A DNA stretch of 64,000 nucleotides from Negativicutes bacterium (GTDB lineage Bacteria; Bacillota_C; Negativicutes; Sporomusales_B; JARLHX01), in contig JARLHX010000018.1 in the NCBI GenBank assembly GCA_031292035.1, forward strand, positions 74,586-138,585, in the 5' to 3' direction. Below are positions 17,895 through 28,221 of the stretch, piece after piece. A program made the translations under genes and the position numbers. Position 1 is the first letter of the stretch. Every line of letters starts with the position of its first letter. A model generated the notes under the pieces. That model had not been told where the DNA came from. It ran no database searches and was given only the letters and a program-made list of their open reading frames with translations.

Positions 17895-18701
17895 GTGTTG
17901 ACCAAAAACAACTTATTTATGCCCAAAGCCGCTATTCCGCGACATTTATACTGGCTGTGCAGTGCACTGGCTTTTTTCGTTCTGTTCGCAGTCTGGTCGA
18001 TCCTCACATACGGCAAGGTTGTCCCGCCGCTTTTTCTGCCTACTCCTGGAGCCATTGTCGCTAGCGCTGTCGAGCTTTTCGGCGAGTTTAACCTGCTGGA
18101 TGACGTCTGGGCCAGTGTGTACCGGGTGACTGTCGGCTTCGTGGTGGCTGCGGTCATTGGCGTGCCGCTGGGAGTCCTGATGGGAAGCCTCAAGACCTTT
18201 GAAGCTTTTTTTGAGCCCCTGCTGGGCTTTATCCGCTATATGCCGGCGTCGGCCTTCATCCCGTTGTTCATTCTGTGGCTGGGGATCGGGGAGAGCGAAA
18301 AGATCGCGGTGATTTTTTTCGGCACTTTCTTTCAGATGACGCTGATGGTCATGGATGTGACCAAGAATGTTTCGCTGGACCTTATCAATACCGCCTATAC
18401 GCTCGGGGTTTCCCAGCGGGGCGTTTTCCGGCGGGTCATCCTGCCAGCCAGCCTGCCGGGGATTGTCGATACCCTGCGCATCACCTTCGGCTGGGCATGG
18501 ACCTATCTGGTGGTGGCTGAGATTGTGGCCGCCAGTTCGGGTCTCGGCTATATGATCATGCAGTCCCAGCGCTTTTTAAAGACTTCGAATATTATCGTCG
18601 GCATTGTGGTGATTGGGATCATCGGCATTGTGATCGATGTGTTCTTTAAATGGTTATACGCCCGGCTCTTCCCATGGCTGGGGAAAGGGGGCGTGCACTG
18701 A
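17895..18701 (+). CDS. ABC transporter permease (SsuC/TauC type)
   Basis: 268 residues from GTG 17895; GTG 17889 and TTG 17898 are in frame, and GGGGGAAGG (17881-17889) fits 17895 or 17898 best. Six hydrophobic segments span the protein. The EAA loop that docks the ATPase is visible near residues 170-190 (INTAYTLGVSQRGVFRRVILPASLPGI). It overlaps the ATPase gene by one base (TGATG), showing translational coupling. Confidence 0.9.
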   Translation: MLTKNNLFMPKAAIPRHLYWLCSALAFFVLFAVWSILTYGKVVPPLFLPTPGAIVASAVELFGEFNLLDDVWASVYRVTVGFVVAAVIGVPLGVLMGSLKTFEAFFEPLLGFIRYMPASAFIPLFILWLGIGESEKIAVIFFGTFFQMTLMVMDVTKNVSLDLINTAYTLGVSQRGVFRRVILPASLPGIVDTLRITFGWAWTYLVVAEIVAASSGLGYMIMQSQRFLKTSNIIVGIVVIGIIGIVIDVFFKWLYARLFPWLGKGGVH

Positions 18702-19507
18702 TGAGCGTCAAATTGCTGGTGGAGAATGTGTCCAAGGTTTTTTGCGACAAGAATCGTGAGGTCGTGGCCCTGGAGAATACTAATTTTAGCGTGGCTCCCA
18801 ACGAATTTATCACCATCCTCGGGCCCTCCGGCTGCGGTAAGTCGACCATCCTCAAGGTCATCGCCGGACTGGAGGAACCGTCAAGCGGCCGGGTTATCCT
18901 CGACGGCAAGGAGATCCAGGGGCCGGGCGCGGATCGGGGAATGGTGTTTCAGAGCTATACCCTCTTTCCCTGGCTGAGTGTGGAGGAGAATATCGAATTC
19001 GGTTTGGATGTGTCCGGCCGGCCAAAAGCCGAACGTCGCGAGATTGCCCAGCATTATCTGGAGAAGATCGGGCTCAAGGGTTTTGAAAAGGCCTTCCCCG
19101 GCAGCCTGTCGGGGGGGATGAAGCAGCGGGTGGCTATCGCCCGGGCGCTGGCCAACGACCCGCAGATTTTGCTGATGGACGAACCGTTTGGCGCACTGGA
19201 TGCTCAGACCCGGGCGGTGATGCAGGAACTGCTGCTTAGCGTCTGGGAAGAATCACACAAGACTATTTTGTTTGTCACCCATGACGTGGAAGAAGCGGTG
19301 TTTATGGGCGATACTGTCTATGTCATGACAGCCCGTCCGGGTCGGATCAAAGCCCGGATCGAGGTCCCCCTTTCCCGCCCGCGCAACTATGGCATGAAGA
19401 CCTCCGATGTTTTTATCGATATCAAAAAGGAAATATTCGAGCTGATCCGGGAAGAGAGCTGGAAAGCGGCCAACAGCCTTGATATGCTGGAGGATAACCG
19501 TGAATAA
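18701..19507 (+). CDS. ABC transporter ATPase (SsuB/TauB type)
   Basis: 268 residues from ATG 18701, with AAAGGGGG upstream. Walker A GPSGCGKST, Q-loop (MVFQSYTLFPWL), signature LSGGMKQRVAIARAL, Walker B ILLMDEPFGALD and H-loop VTHDVEEAVF are intact. It energises the transporter encoded by the two genes before it. Its 3' end overlaps the ogt gene by 8 bases. Confidence 0.93.
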   Translation: MSVKLLVENVSKVFCDKNREVVALENTNFSVAPNEFITILGPSGCGKSTILKVIAGLEEPSSGRVILDGKEIQGPGADRGMVFQSYTLFPWLSVEENIEFGLDVSGRPKAERREIAQHYLEKIGLKGFEKAFPGSLSGGMKQRVAIARALANDPQILLMDEPFGALDAQTRAVMQELLLSVWEESHKTILFVTHDVEEAVFMGDTVYVMTARPGRIKARIEVPLSRPRNYGMKTSDVFIDIKKEIFELIREESWKAANSLDMLEDNRE

Positions 19508-20003
19508 GGTGTATGACGTCCTGGCTACCGACTGGGGCTACGCGGTGGCTGTTTGGTCGCCCCGCGGCCTGTGGGAGCTGACCTTTCCCCGCCCGGATGC
19601 CGCTACCGCGCTGGCGGAGGTGACCACAGAGGCTGTCGCCAACAGCGATACAACCCTGGCCGAGCAGCTCCTGCAGGAACTAAAGCTATATTATACCGGC
19701 TATCGCGTCGAATTTGGCGTGCCGATCGACTGGAGCGGCTACACCCCCTTCCAGGCGGCGGTACTGCGATATACCGCCAGCATACACTACAGTGAAGTGA
19801 CAACCTACGGCCAGGTGGCAGCCGCCATTGGTGCCCCGCGGGCGTCGCGGGCTGTGGGCGGAGCGCTGCACATCAACCGCACCCCGGTCGTGGTTCCCTG
19901 CCACCGGGTGCTGGGAGCGGCCGGCAAACTGGGCGGATTCGGCGGCGGACTGGAACTGAAAAGGGCGCTGCTGCTTCTCGAACAAGGGGTAGCTGCAGTC
20001 TAA
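19500..20003 (+). CDS. ogt: Methylated-DNA--protein-cysteine methyltransferase
   Basis: 167 residues from GTG 19500, positioned by GGAGGA at 19489-19494. A suicide enzyme that moves methyl groups from O6-methylguanine (and O4-methylthymine) to its own cysteine. The acceptor is in VVVPCHRVLG; the helix-turn-helix with the arginine finger is TYGQVAAAIGAPRASRAVGGAL. The N-terminal domain is short but present. Overlapping the ABC ATPase gene, it is translated from the same message, with no obvious functional link. Confidence 0.93.
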   Translation: MNKVYDVLATDWGYAVAVWSPRGLWELTFPRPDAATALAEVTTEAVANSDTTLAEQLLQELKLYYTGYRVEFGVPIDWSGYTPFQAAVLRYTASIHYSEVTTYGQVAAAIGAPRASRAVGGALHINRTPVVVPCHRVLGAAGKLGGFGGGLELKRALLLLEQGVAAV

Positions 20004-20030
20004 CCGGGAAATCGGTGGCGCAAAAATAAG

Positions 20031-20060
20031 TTGCCAGTGGCCCAGTCCGCAGGATATAAT
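20031..20060 (+). promoter_or_regulatory. Promoter for the holin-like membrane protein gene
   Basis: TTGCCA (20031-20036), 18-base spacer, TATAAT (20055-20060). Confidence 0.6.
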
Positions 20061-20093
20061 AATCATATTAGCGTTATTCAGGGAGGCTGAGCT

Positions 20094-20438
20094 GTGGCCG
20101 GTTTTCTGTTGCGAATTATTATCAACGCTGTCGTGTTATTTGTTGTGGCTGTGAAATTACCGGGCATATTCGTGGACACTCTGGGCGGAACGCTGTTGGG
20201 TGCGGCGATTATCGGTCTGGCAAATGCGGCGATCAGGCCGCTCATGACACTGGCTTCCGCTCCTTTCAATTTGGTCACCCTGGGTGGCTGCACTGTTTTT
20301 ACCAATCTCCTGGCGCCACTGATGGTGGTAAAGGCCCTGCCGGGTTTTGCTATATCCAGCTTTCTCGCTCCGGCGGCTGGGGTGGTATTGATGACGGTTT
20401 GCAGTTATACCCTCTCGAAGGTAATTCACGACCGCTAG
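20094..20438 (+). CDS. Phage-holin-4-2-like (DUF360) small membrane protein
   Basis: 114 residues, GTG start with GGGAGG before it. Four hydrophobic helices with the family-like segment GLANAAIRPLMTLASAPFNLVTLG. This family (PF04020, YvlD-type) is chromosomal and widespread in Gram-positives; despite its name it is not evidence of a prophage, and no phage genes lie nearby. In Bacillus some members belong to the cell-envelope stress regulon. Monocistronic, with its own promoter and terminator. Confidence 0.8.
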   Translation: MAGFLLRIIINAVVLFVVAVKLPGIFVDTLGGTLLGAAIIGLANAAIRPLMTLASAPFNLVTLGGCTVFTNLLAPLMVVKALPGFAISSFLAPAAGVVLMTVCSYTLSKVIHDR

Positions 20439-20449
20439 GACAAAACGGG

Positions 20450-20478
20450 AAGCACCTCGCTGAGGTGCTTTTATCTTT
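20450..20478 (+). terminator. Terminator after the holin-like gene
   Basis: AAGCACCTC (20450-20458), loop GCT, GAGGTGCTT (20462-20470), then TTATCTTTT. Confidence 0.85.
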
Positions 20479-20501
20479 TGATTTGAAAAATGGAGGTTGT
20501 C

Positions 20502-21314
20502 ATGTCAATCAAACTTGTTGCTGTAGATCTCGACGATACGCTGCTGGACAACGCCCGGAAGGTTTCGGAGCGGACGAAGGTCGCCATTCAAAAGGCGGTG
20601 GGTCAGGGGGTGGCGGTCACCTTATCGACCGGACGGATGCACCGGTCGGCGCTGCCTTACGCGTTGGAACTCGCCCTGGATATCCCGTTGATCACCTATA
20701 ACGGCGCACTGATCCGTTCCAGCCTGTCGAATGAAACGCTGTTTCACCGGCCGATGGCGGCGGAAACGGCCGCCGAGGTGGTGGAGCTTTTCAGGGAACG
20801 CGGCTGGTTTATTCAGGTCTATCTCGACGATGTCCTGTATGTGAAGGAACGGGACGCCAGAGCCCGTTATTATGAGGAAGTAGCCGGTATCGAGGCAGTG
20901 GCTGTGGGGGACCGGATTTACTCTCTGGGCGGAACGCCGACCAAGCTGCTGTCGGTGGCTGAACCGGAGGAGAACGCGAGAATCCGCACTGTGCTGGCCG
21001 AGGTCTTTGGCGAACGGCTGTATGCCACGGTGTCGAAGCCAAACTATCTGGAAATGGCCAATCCCAGCGTGAATAAAGGAGTGGCCCTTGATTTTCTGGC
21101 CCAGCGTCTTGGGATTGACCGCACAGAAATCATGGCTGTGGGTGATTCCTTGAACGACATGGATATGATTGAATATGCCGGCTGGGGAGTGGCGATGGGC
21201 AATGCCCGGGCAGAGCTGAAAAGGGTGGCCCAGGCGGTGACGGGTGCCAATGACGCCGACGGCGTCGCTGAGGCAATTGAAAAATATGTTCTGAAACCTG
21301 CCGGCGAAAAATAA
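20502..21314 (+). CDS. Cof-type HAD-IIB phosphatase
   Basis: 270 residues from ATG 20502. The ATG at 20490 is part of the ribosome binding site (ATGGAGG), so it is not the start. The nucleophile motif is DLDDTLLD (near residue 9), motif II is STGRM, and the C-terminal motif is GDSLNDMDMIEYAG; the type IIB cap lies between them. Such enzymes dephosphorylate sugar phosphates, FMN-like compounds or nucleotides; the substrate is not predictable. Terminator at the stop codon. Confidence 0.9.
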   Translation: MSIKLVAVDLDDTLLDNARKVSERTKVAIQKAVGQGVAVTLSTGRMHRSALPYALELALDIPLITYNGALIRSSLSNETLFHRPMAAETAAEVVELFRERGWFIQVYLDDVLYVKERDARARYYEEVAGIEAVAVGDRIYSLGGTPTKLLSVAEPEENARIRTVLAEVFGERLYATVSKPNYLEMANPSVNKGVALDFLAQRLGIDRTEIMAVGDSLNDMDMIEYAGWGVAMGNARAELKRVAQAVTGANDADGVAEAIEKYVLKPAGEK

Positions 21315-21333
21315 CGCCGGCAGTCTTTTTTTT
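21298..21333 (+). terminator. Terminator overlapping the HAD phosphatase stop codon
   Basis: CTGCCGGCG (21298-21306) pairs with CGCCGGCAG (21315-21323), with a T8 tract after TC. The left arm is inside the coding sequence. Confidence 0.85.
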
Positions 21334-21375
21334 GTTCTGCGTGGCAGGGATTCGCCTTTAAAATGGAGTATTCAA

Positions 21376-21463
21376 TTGATACTGCCGCAATGGCGGCAAA
21401 CTAAAGCAGGTATCAACTGAGGATGGCGCCTGAAGGCAGAATGCCGCTGAGGTATTTCGCGGC
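21376..21463 (+). promoter_or_regulatory. Structured 5' leader before glycerate kinase (unassigned)
   Basis: TTGATACTGC (21376-21385) pairs with GCAGGTATCAA (21406-21416, one bulged G). The overlapping TGCCGC (21383-21388)/GCGGCA (21393-21398) hairpin would compete with it. Further on, GGCA/TGCC (21435-21438/21442-21445) overlaps GCCGC/GCGGC (21443-21447/21459-21463), again mutually exclusive. No T tract follows. It matches no riboswitch class I can name. Confidence 0.4.
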
Positions 21464-21517
21464 ACCGACCGCCGGCGACTGTCGCTTGGTGAATTTAGGG
21501 AATTGGAGTGATAATCT

Positions 21518-22663
21518 GTGCGGATAGTGATAGCTCCGGACTCATTCAAGGGCAGCGTTTCGGCGCTGGGAGTGGCCAATGCCATGGAACAGGGGGTTTT
21601 GCAGGTTTTTCCTGAGGCCGAAGTGCTGAAGGTGCCGATCGCCGACGGTGGTGAGGGAACGGTGGAAGCGCTGGTAACAGCCACCGGTGGCCAGATGATT
21701 TACGAAGATGTGATTGGGCCGCTGGGCGAGACAGTCAAGGCCTATTGGGGCATTCTCGGTGATGGCGATACTGCGGTGATCGAAATGGCGGCCGCTTCGG
21801 GTCTGCCGCTGGTTCCCAAGGAACTACGCGATCCGCGCATCACTACGACCTATGGTACCGGCCAGTTGATGAAGTCGGTTCTCGACCGGGGTCTGCGCAA
21901 GATCATCATCGGCATTGGCGGCAGCGCCACCAATGACGGCGGAACAGGCATGGCCCAGGCGCTAGGGGCGCGTTTTTACGCTGCTGACGGCAGCGAGCTG
22001 CCGCCTGGGGGCGGGCCGCTGGCCAAGCTGGCAAGCATGGATTTGGGTGGTCTGGATGCCAGGCTGAAAGAGACGGTCATCATGGTGGCCTGTGATGTCG
22101 ATAACCCCCTTTGCGGCCCCCGCGGCGCTTCGGCGGTGTACGGCCCGCAGAAAGGGGCGACTCCGGCCATGATAGCCGAACTGGATGCCGCCCTGAAGGT
22201 GTTTGCTGATGTCGCCAAGGTTGCCACAGGCAAAGATGTGGCCGAACTGCCCGGAGCAGGGGCTGCCGGCGGTCTAGGGGCAGGATTGCTCTTTTTCACC
22301 AACGCCAAACTGCGGCCGGGGGTTGAAATCGTTCTGGAAACCACCGGTTTTCCGGCAATGGTTTCGCTGGCCCAACTGGTCATCACCGGCGAGGGGCGGA
22401 CTGATTTTCAGACTGCCTTTGGCAAAGCACCGGTAGGAGTGGCCAAGATTGCCAAGCAGTATCAGGTGCCGGTGATCTGCATAGCCGGTGGTTTGGGCCA
22501 AGGCCATGAAGATGTTTATGCCCATGGAATCGACGGTCTGACAAGTGTCGTACCGCAGCCCATGTCGCTGGAAGAGTGTATGCAGAGCGGCGCGGAGCTG
22601 ATTGCCGCCGCCACCGCCAGAGCGATGAGACTGATCAAAGTCGGTCAGCAAATGAAAGGCTAA
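21518..22663 (+). CDS. Glycerate kinase (GarK/GlxK family)
   Basis: 381 residues, GTG start with TTGGAGTG upstream. It phosphorylates D-glycerate (family members make 2- or 3-phosphoglycerate), feeding glycolysis. Opening motif VIAPDSFKGSVSALGVANAM, then ADGGEGTVEAL, IGIGGSATNDGGTGMAQALG and TGEGRTDFQTAFGKAPVGVA are all conserved. The preceding 200 bases hold a structured leader. Terminator-like palindrome after the stop. Confidence 0.93.
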   Translation: MRIVIAPDSFKGSVSALGVANAMEQGVLQVFPEAEVLKVPIADGGEGTVEALVTATGGQMIYEDVIGPLGETVKAYWGILGDGDTAVIEMAAASGLPLVPKELRDPRITTTYGTGQLMKSVLDRGLRKIIIGIGGSATNDGGTGMAQALGARFYAADGSELPPGGGPLAKLASMDLGGLDARLKETVIMVACDVDNPLCGPRGASAVYGPQKGATPAMIAELDAALKVFADVAKVATGKDVAELPGAGAAGGLGAGLLFFTNAKLRPGVEIVLETTGFPAMVSLAQLVITGEGRTDFQTAFGKAPVGVAKIAKQYQVPVICIAGGLGQGHEDVYAHGIDGLTSVVPQPMSLEECMQSGAELIAAATARAMRLIKVGQQMKG

Positions 22664-22698
22664 GCATTTACAGCAGCCGGAAAATAGTGTATAGTTAA

Positions 22699-22744
22699 AA
22701 ATGGTTAACTCATCTGAATAATTGAGTTAACCATTTCTTTGTTT
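22699..22744 (+). terminator. Terminator-like palindrome after glycerate kinase with BirA-like half sites
   Basis: Perfect 14-bp inverted repeat AAATGGTTAACTCA (22699-22712) / TGAGTTAACCATTT (22723-22736), followed by CTTTGTTT. Each arm contains GTTAAC, the core of BirA half sites, so it may act as an auxiliary operator as well as a terminator. Confidence 0.6.
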
Positions 22745-22780
22745 GGAAGGTTAACCAATAAATATAAAGCAGTTAACAAT
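22739..22780 (+). promoter_or_regulatory. Biotin operon promoter with BirA operator
   Basis: Promoter TTGTTT (22739-22744), 18 bases, TATAAA (22763-22768). The operator is GGTTAACC (22749-22756), 15-base spacer, GTTAACAA (22772-22779), closely matching the Firmicute BirA box (TTGTTAACC, about 15 bases, GGTTAACAA). Operator halves flank the -10 box, so biotinoyl-AMP-bound BirA would block transcription. Confidence 0.8.
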
Positions 22781-22804
22781 GCGGAGGCAGAAGGGGTAGT
22801 AGCG

Positions 22805-23299
22805 ATGGGTGATATTCGCCAGTTGACCGAGACCGGGCTTTTGGCGGCCTTCATTTTTCTAACTGGTGCGATCAAGGTGCCGGGGCTGGTGCCTGGCACT
22901 GAGTTTCAGCTGTCGGCGCCGCTGGCGGTGGCCATTTGCACCGTTTTCGGTTTTCGCCGCTACATCACCGCCGGGGTGATCGCCAGTATAATCGGTTTGG
23001 TGCTGGGAACCCAAAACTTCGTCAGTCTATTCATCGCCATGGTGTTTCGTCTGACGGTGGGCGGGGCGCTGGCTGTCGGCGGTACGACCTGGCCGGTAAT
23101 CGTGGTGGCTGGTCCGGTGGGATCGATGGCCGCCAGGCTTGTTCTGGGGGTGGTCATCGGCGACGCGGCCATTGCTCTTGTAATGGCTGCCGTCCCTGGA
23201 ATGATCTATACGGCGCTGACCGCCTGGCCGCTTACTTTGGTGATGAAAAGGGTAAAGAACCAGACAGAAAGGGTGCTGACCAGTGCTTTACAGCGTTAG
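22805..23299 (+). CDS. Membrane protein of unknown function, first gene of the biotin operon
   Basis: 164 residues from ATG 22805 with AAGGGG at 22791-22796. The earlier in-frame TTG at 22739 lies inside the promoter and operator and is excluded. About five hydrophobic segments; Gly- and Ala-rich; basic C-terminus (KRVKNQTERV). It does not show the usual BioY pattern, although size and topology are like ECF-transporter S components. Given BirA control and the overlap of its 3' end with bioW, uptake of biotin or of pimelate (the BioW substrate) is a reasonable hypothesis, unproven. Confidence 0.75.
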   Translation: MGDIRQLTETGLLAAFIFLTGAIKVPGLVPGTEFQLSAPLAVAICTVFGFRRYITAGVIASIIGLVLGTQNFVSLFIAMVFRLTVGGALAVGGTTWPVIVVAGPVGSMAARLVLGVVIGDAAIALVMAAVPGMIYTALTAWPLTLVMKRVKNQTERVLTSALQR

Positions 23300-24052
23300 A
23301 ATGCGGGCCGCCCAAGGCGGAGATCATGTGTGCGGCGGCCGCCATATTTCCGGTGCCGAGCAATTGGTGCAGCCAGGCGAGCTGGCTGATGTTGCCAGGG
23401 AAATGTTGGAGCGGGCCACGACTCACAGCCGAGGCAGCGCCGATTTTATTCAGATTACCGTCGAGGCCATCCGGCCGGATGAAATCATCACAGTGCCGCT
23501 TTTGCCGGTGACCACCATTGCTGGGGCTGATACGGCCGCCGGGCGCCAGGCGGCAAAAAAGACGCTGCTCGATTTTGGCGTGGCGGAGGTGGCGGCAACT
23601 GCCGGATTTGCGGCCCTGACGGCGCTGGATGACAGCATGCGCGGGGCGATGGTACTTTGCGCGGCCACCGGCCGGCGGCTTGATGACCAGGGGATGCGTG
23701 GTATCCGGGTGTCGCGGATGGATGCTGTCGATCGGGGATTACTGGTCGCTAGCCTGGACCGGATGGGCTTGGGCAGTGTAGTTCATGTTCGCGAGGCGCT
23801 GGTGCTGGCAGCCAAGGTGGCGGCCGCGCCAGGGATGGTGGCGGAACTGTGCTGGTCAGATGACCCGGAATATACGGCCGGCTATGTGGCTTCGACTAGG
23901 GGCTATGTCCGGTTTCCCCATCTGAAAGACTACGGCAATCCAGTCGGGGGAAGGATATTTTTCGTCAGACCAGGCTGCGACCTGACCGAACTGAGCGAAT
24001 ATCTTGAGCGGCAGCCGGTGAAAGTGGCGATAGCCGCCGAGGAGGCGATTGG

Positions 24053-24056
<4 letters not shown>
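23283..24056 (+). CDS. bioW: 6-carboxyhexanoate--CoA ligase (pimeloyl-CoA synthetase)
   Basis: 257 residues from GTG 23283 with AAAGGG upstream; overlaps the previous gene by 17 bases. BioW makes pimeloyl-CoA from free pimelate with ATP and CoA. Very close to B. subtilis BioW along the whole length: YSVRMRA at the start, GGRHISGAE, THSRGSADFIQI, RGIRVSRMD and VAELCWSDDPEYTAGYVAS. This fixes the biotin route as pimelate-dependent rather than BioC/BioH-type, unless the cell makes pimelate by another path. Confidence 0.95.
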
Positions 24057-25962
<1,906 letters not shown>

Positions 25963-25963
25963 A

Positions 25964-27307
25964 ATGCAGAGTATTGAAGAAAAAGATAAGCAGTATGTCT
26001 GGCACCCCTTTACCCAGATGCAAGACTGGGTGGCCGATCCCCAACTGGTGATCGCCGCCGGCGAGGGCATCAAGCTGATTGATATTGACGGCAACAGCTA
26101 CTACGACGGCGTGTCCTCACTATGGCTGAATGTGCACGGCCACCGTAAGGCGGCCATCGATCAGGCCATTATCGAGCAACTGGGCAAGATCGCCCATACC
26201 ACCATGCTGGGGCTGGCCAGCGTGCCGGCGGCCGAACTGGCGGCTGAGCTGGTGGCTCTTGCTCCGGCCGGTCTGGCCAAAGTATTTTATTCCGACAGCG
26301 GCTCAACAGCGGTGGAAATCGGCGTCAAAATGGCCTACCAGTACTGGCAGCTCAAGGGAGTAACCGCCAAACGCAAGTTTCTCACCTTGACCAACGCCTA
26401 CCACGGCGATACGGTCGGCTCGGTCAGCGTGGGCGGTATCGACCTGTTCCACCGGATTTTTGCCCCCCTGTTGTTCGAGACCCTCCAGGCTCCCTCCCCC
26501 TGCTGCTATCATTGTCAGCTTGCCGATCATCCCGAGACCTGCGGCCGGGAGTGTCTGGCAGCGGTCGAAAAACTGCTGGCCGAGAACCACGCCGAACTGG
26601 CGGCGATGGTAGTCGAGCCTTTGGTGCAGGGGGCTGCCGGCATCCTCACCCAGCCGCCGGGATACCTGAAGGCGGTGCGGGAGCTTGCCACCCGCTATGG
26701 TGTGCTGCTGATCGTGGACGAAGTGGCCACCGGATTTGGCCGGACCGGTAAAATGTTCGCCTGTGAGCATGAGGGGGTCAGCCCGGACATCATGACCATG
26801 GCCAAAGGCATTACCGCCGGGTATCTGCCGCTGGCGGCGACACTGGTGACAGAAGAAATTTATAACGCCTTTCTCGGTCAACACGCCGAACAGAAAACCT
26901 TTTTCCACGGCCATTCCTATACAGGCAATCCCTTGGCCTGCGCCGCCGCTCTGGCCAATCTGAAGGTATTCTGCGAGGAAAAGGTGATCGCGGGACTGGC
27001 AGCCAAGATCGCGACTGCCAAAACCAAGCTGGACTCCTTCTGGCAGCTGGCCCATGTGGGCGATATCCGTCAGTGCGGCCTGATCATCGGCGTGGAGCTG
27101 ATGCAGGACGTCGCTGCCAAGGTGCCCTTTCCCTGGGAGCAGACGGTTGGAGCGGCAGTCTGCCGGAGGGCGCGGCAATACGGTCTGATTATCCGCCCGC
27201 TGGGCGATGTGGTGGTCTTTATGCCGCCGCTGGCCAGTACGGTGGAGGAGATTGAGGCCATGCTGGCGATCATTTACCGCTGTATCAAAGAAGAAACCGA
27301 AGCATAA
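25964..27307 (+). CDS. bioA: Adenosylmethionine-8-amino-7-oxononanoate aminotransferase
   Basis: 447 residues, one base after bioD, with GGAGGG upstream. A class III PLP aminotransferase that makes 7,8-diaminononanoate. Conserved: VWHPFTQM near the N-terminus, YYDGVSSLWLNVHGH, SDSGSTAVEIGVKMAYQYW, DEVATGFGRTGKMFACEHE and the Schiff-base lysine in MAKGITAGYLPL. The last step (bioB, biotin synthase) is not in this operon and must lie elsewhere. Confidence 0.96.
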   Translation: MQSIEEKDKQYVWHPFTQMQDWVADPQLVIAAGEGIKLIDIDGNSYYDGVSSLWLNVHGHRKAAIDQAIIEQLGKIAHTTMLGLASVPAAELAAELVALAPAGLAKVFYSDSGSTAVEIGVKMAYQYWQLKGVTAKRKFLTLTNAYHGDTVGSVSVGGIDLFHRIFAPLLFETLQAPSPCCYHCQLADHPETCGRECLAAVEKLLAENHAELAAMVVEPLVQGAAGILTQPPGYLKAVRELATRYGVLLIVDEVATGFGRTGKMFACEHEGVSPDIMTMAKGITAGYLPLAATLVTEEIYNAFLGQHAEQKTFFHGHSYTGNPLACAAALANLKVFCEEKVIAGLAAKIATAKTKLDSFWQLAHVGDIRQCGLIIGVELMQDVAAKVPFPWEQTVGAAVCRRARQYGLIIRPLGDVVVFMPPLASTVEEIEAMLAIIYRCIKEETEA

Positions 27308-27310
27308 CAA

Positions 27311-27338
27311 AAAAATCCTGGCCTAGGCCAGGATTTTT
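27311..27338. terminator. Bidirectional terminator between bioA and the beta-lactamase gene
   Basis: AAAATCCTGGCC-TA-GGCCAGGATTTTT, a near-perfect palindrome with A and T tracts on both sides, placed between two convergent genes. Confidence 0.88.
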
Positions 27339-27377
27339 GCTTTTATTTATAAGGAAGTCATATCATGGAGGTTACTC

Positions 27378-28187
27378 CTACAGAATTTGCAGCTCTTTTA
27401 AGATTATTTTCGTAATTTCCCTGGCCTTCAGGCCGCTCGCGCCATCTGGGGCCTGAATATTGGCGGCGAAGAAATAGCGGTTTCCCTCTTTCTCAACACA
27501 GCCGACAAACCATCCGAGAATCCATTTATCATCCTGGAACCCCGAACCCGTTTTCCCCGTGAACCGTATGCCATGATCCTCCGACAAGGTGATATTCTTT
27601 TTTACGATCGCTATATTTTCAGGCGAAACCGGCAATTGTCCCGAGTATAATTTGTGCAATAGGTCTACCTGCTCCTGCGCTGAAATCTGTAGTGAAGACC
27701 GCAGCCAGAAGGTGGTCAACCCCCCCGAAATATCCCGGTTGCCGTAGTCAATCCGGTCAAGAAAGGCCTGCATTTGTTTGCTTCCAACCCGGGCGGCGAC
27801 TTCCTGGAAATACCAGACAACCGAATCCCGTGTGGCAGAAGCCAGGGTTTGGTCATGATTCCAAGCTGGAAACATAGGATATTGTGTCCCGTTCCATTTG
27901 AATAGCGTATTTCCATCTTCTTTGTCCAGGACACCGGTTTCCAATCCGGCAAGTGAATTGTAAATCTTGAAGGTGGAGCATGGTGACATACGGGTCGTAC
28001 TTTGCGACTCGTTGAAGACTGTATACTGGTCCTTAGCTTCATCGTATATTATAAATGTACCAGTGTCATAGCCTGCAAAATATTTCCCCAAGTCTTCTCT
28101 TACAATATAAGAGGAGGCACTCGCGTTGGTCGTACAGCCAATACTTAGGATGGCAATAGACAGCATAATGATGAATAGCTGTTTCAC
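27378..28187 (-). CDS. Class D (OXA-type) beta-lactamase, putative lipoprotein
   Basis: 269 residues, GTG start with GGGAGGGG upstream. A serine beta-lactamase that hydrolyses penicillins and sometimes other beta-lactams outside the membrane. All family motifs are present: S71-T-F-K74 (nucleophile and the lysine that is carboxylated in class D), S122-V-V, Y148-G-N and K212-T-G; W161 is a candidate for the lysine-stabilising tryptophan. A lipobox-like SIGC (Cys18) suggests lipid anchoring. The gene is visibly AT-richer than its surroundings and lies alone and inverted, which suggests acquisition. It is closest in look to Gram-positive OXA-like enzymes; the spectrum cannot be predicted. Confidence 0.92.
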   Translation of the reverse strand: MKQLFIIMLSIAILSIGCTTNASASSYIVREDLGKYFAGYDTGTFIIYDEAKDQYTVFNESQSTTRMSPCSTFKIYNSLAGLETGVLDKEDGNTLFKWNGTQYPMFPAWNHDQTLASATRDSVVWYFQEVAARVGSKQMQAFLDRIDYGNRDISGGLTTFWLRSSLQISAQEQVDLLHKLYSGQLPVSPENIAIVKKNITLSEDHGIRFTGKTGSGFQDDKWILGWFVGCVEKEGNRYFFAANIQAPDGASGLKAREITKIILKELQIL

Positions 28188-28221
28188 TTGATCCCCTCCC
28201 GCAGTTTATAAGTCTATCTTA

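Noticed and set aside
20094..20438. Prophage indicated by a holin-family protein
   Set aside because: PF04020 proteins are ordinary chromosomal membrane proteins; no endolysin, integrase or capsid genes are near.
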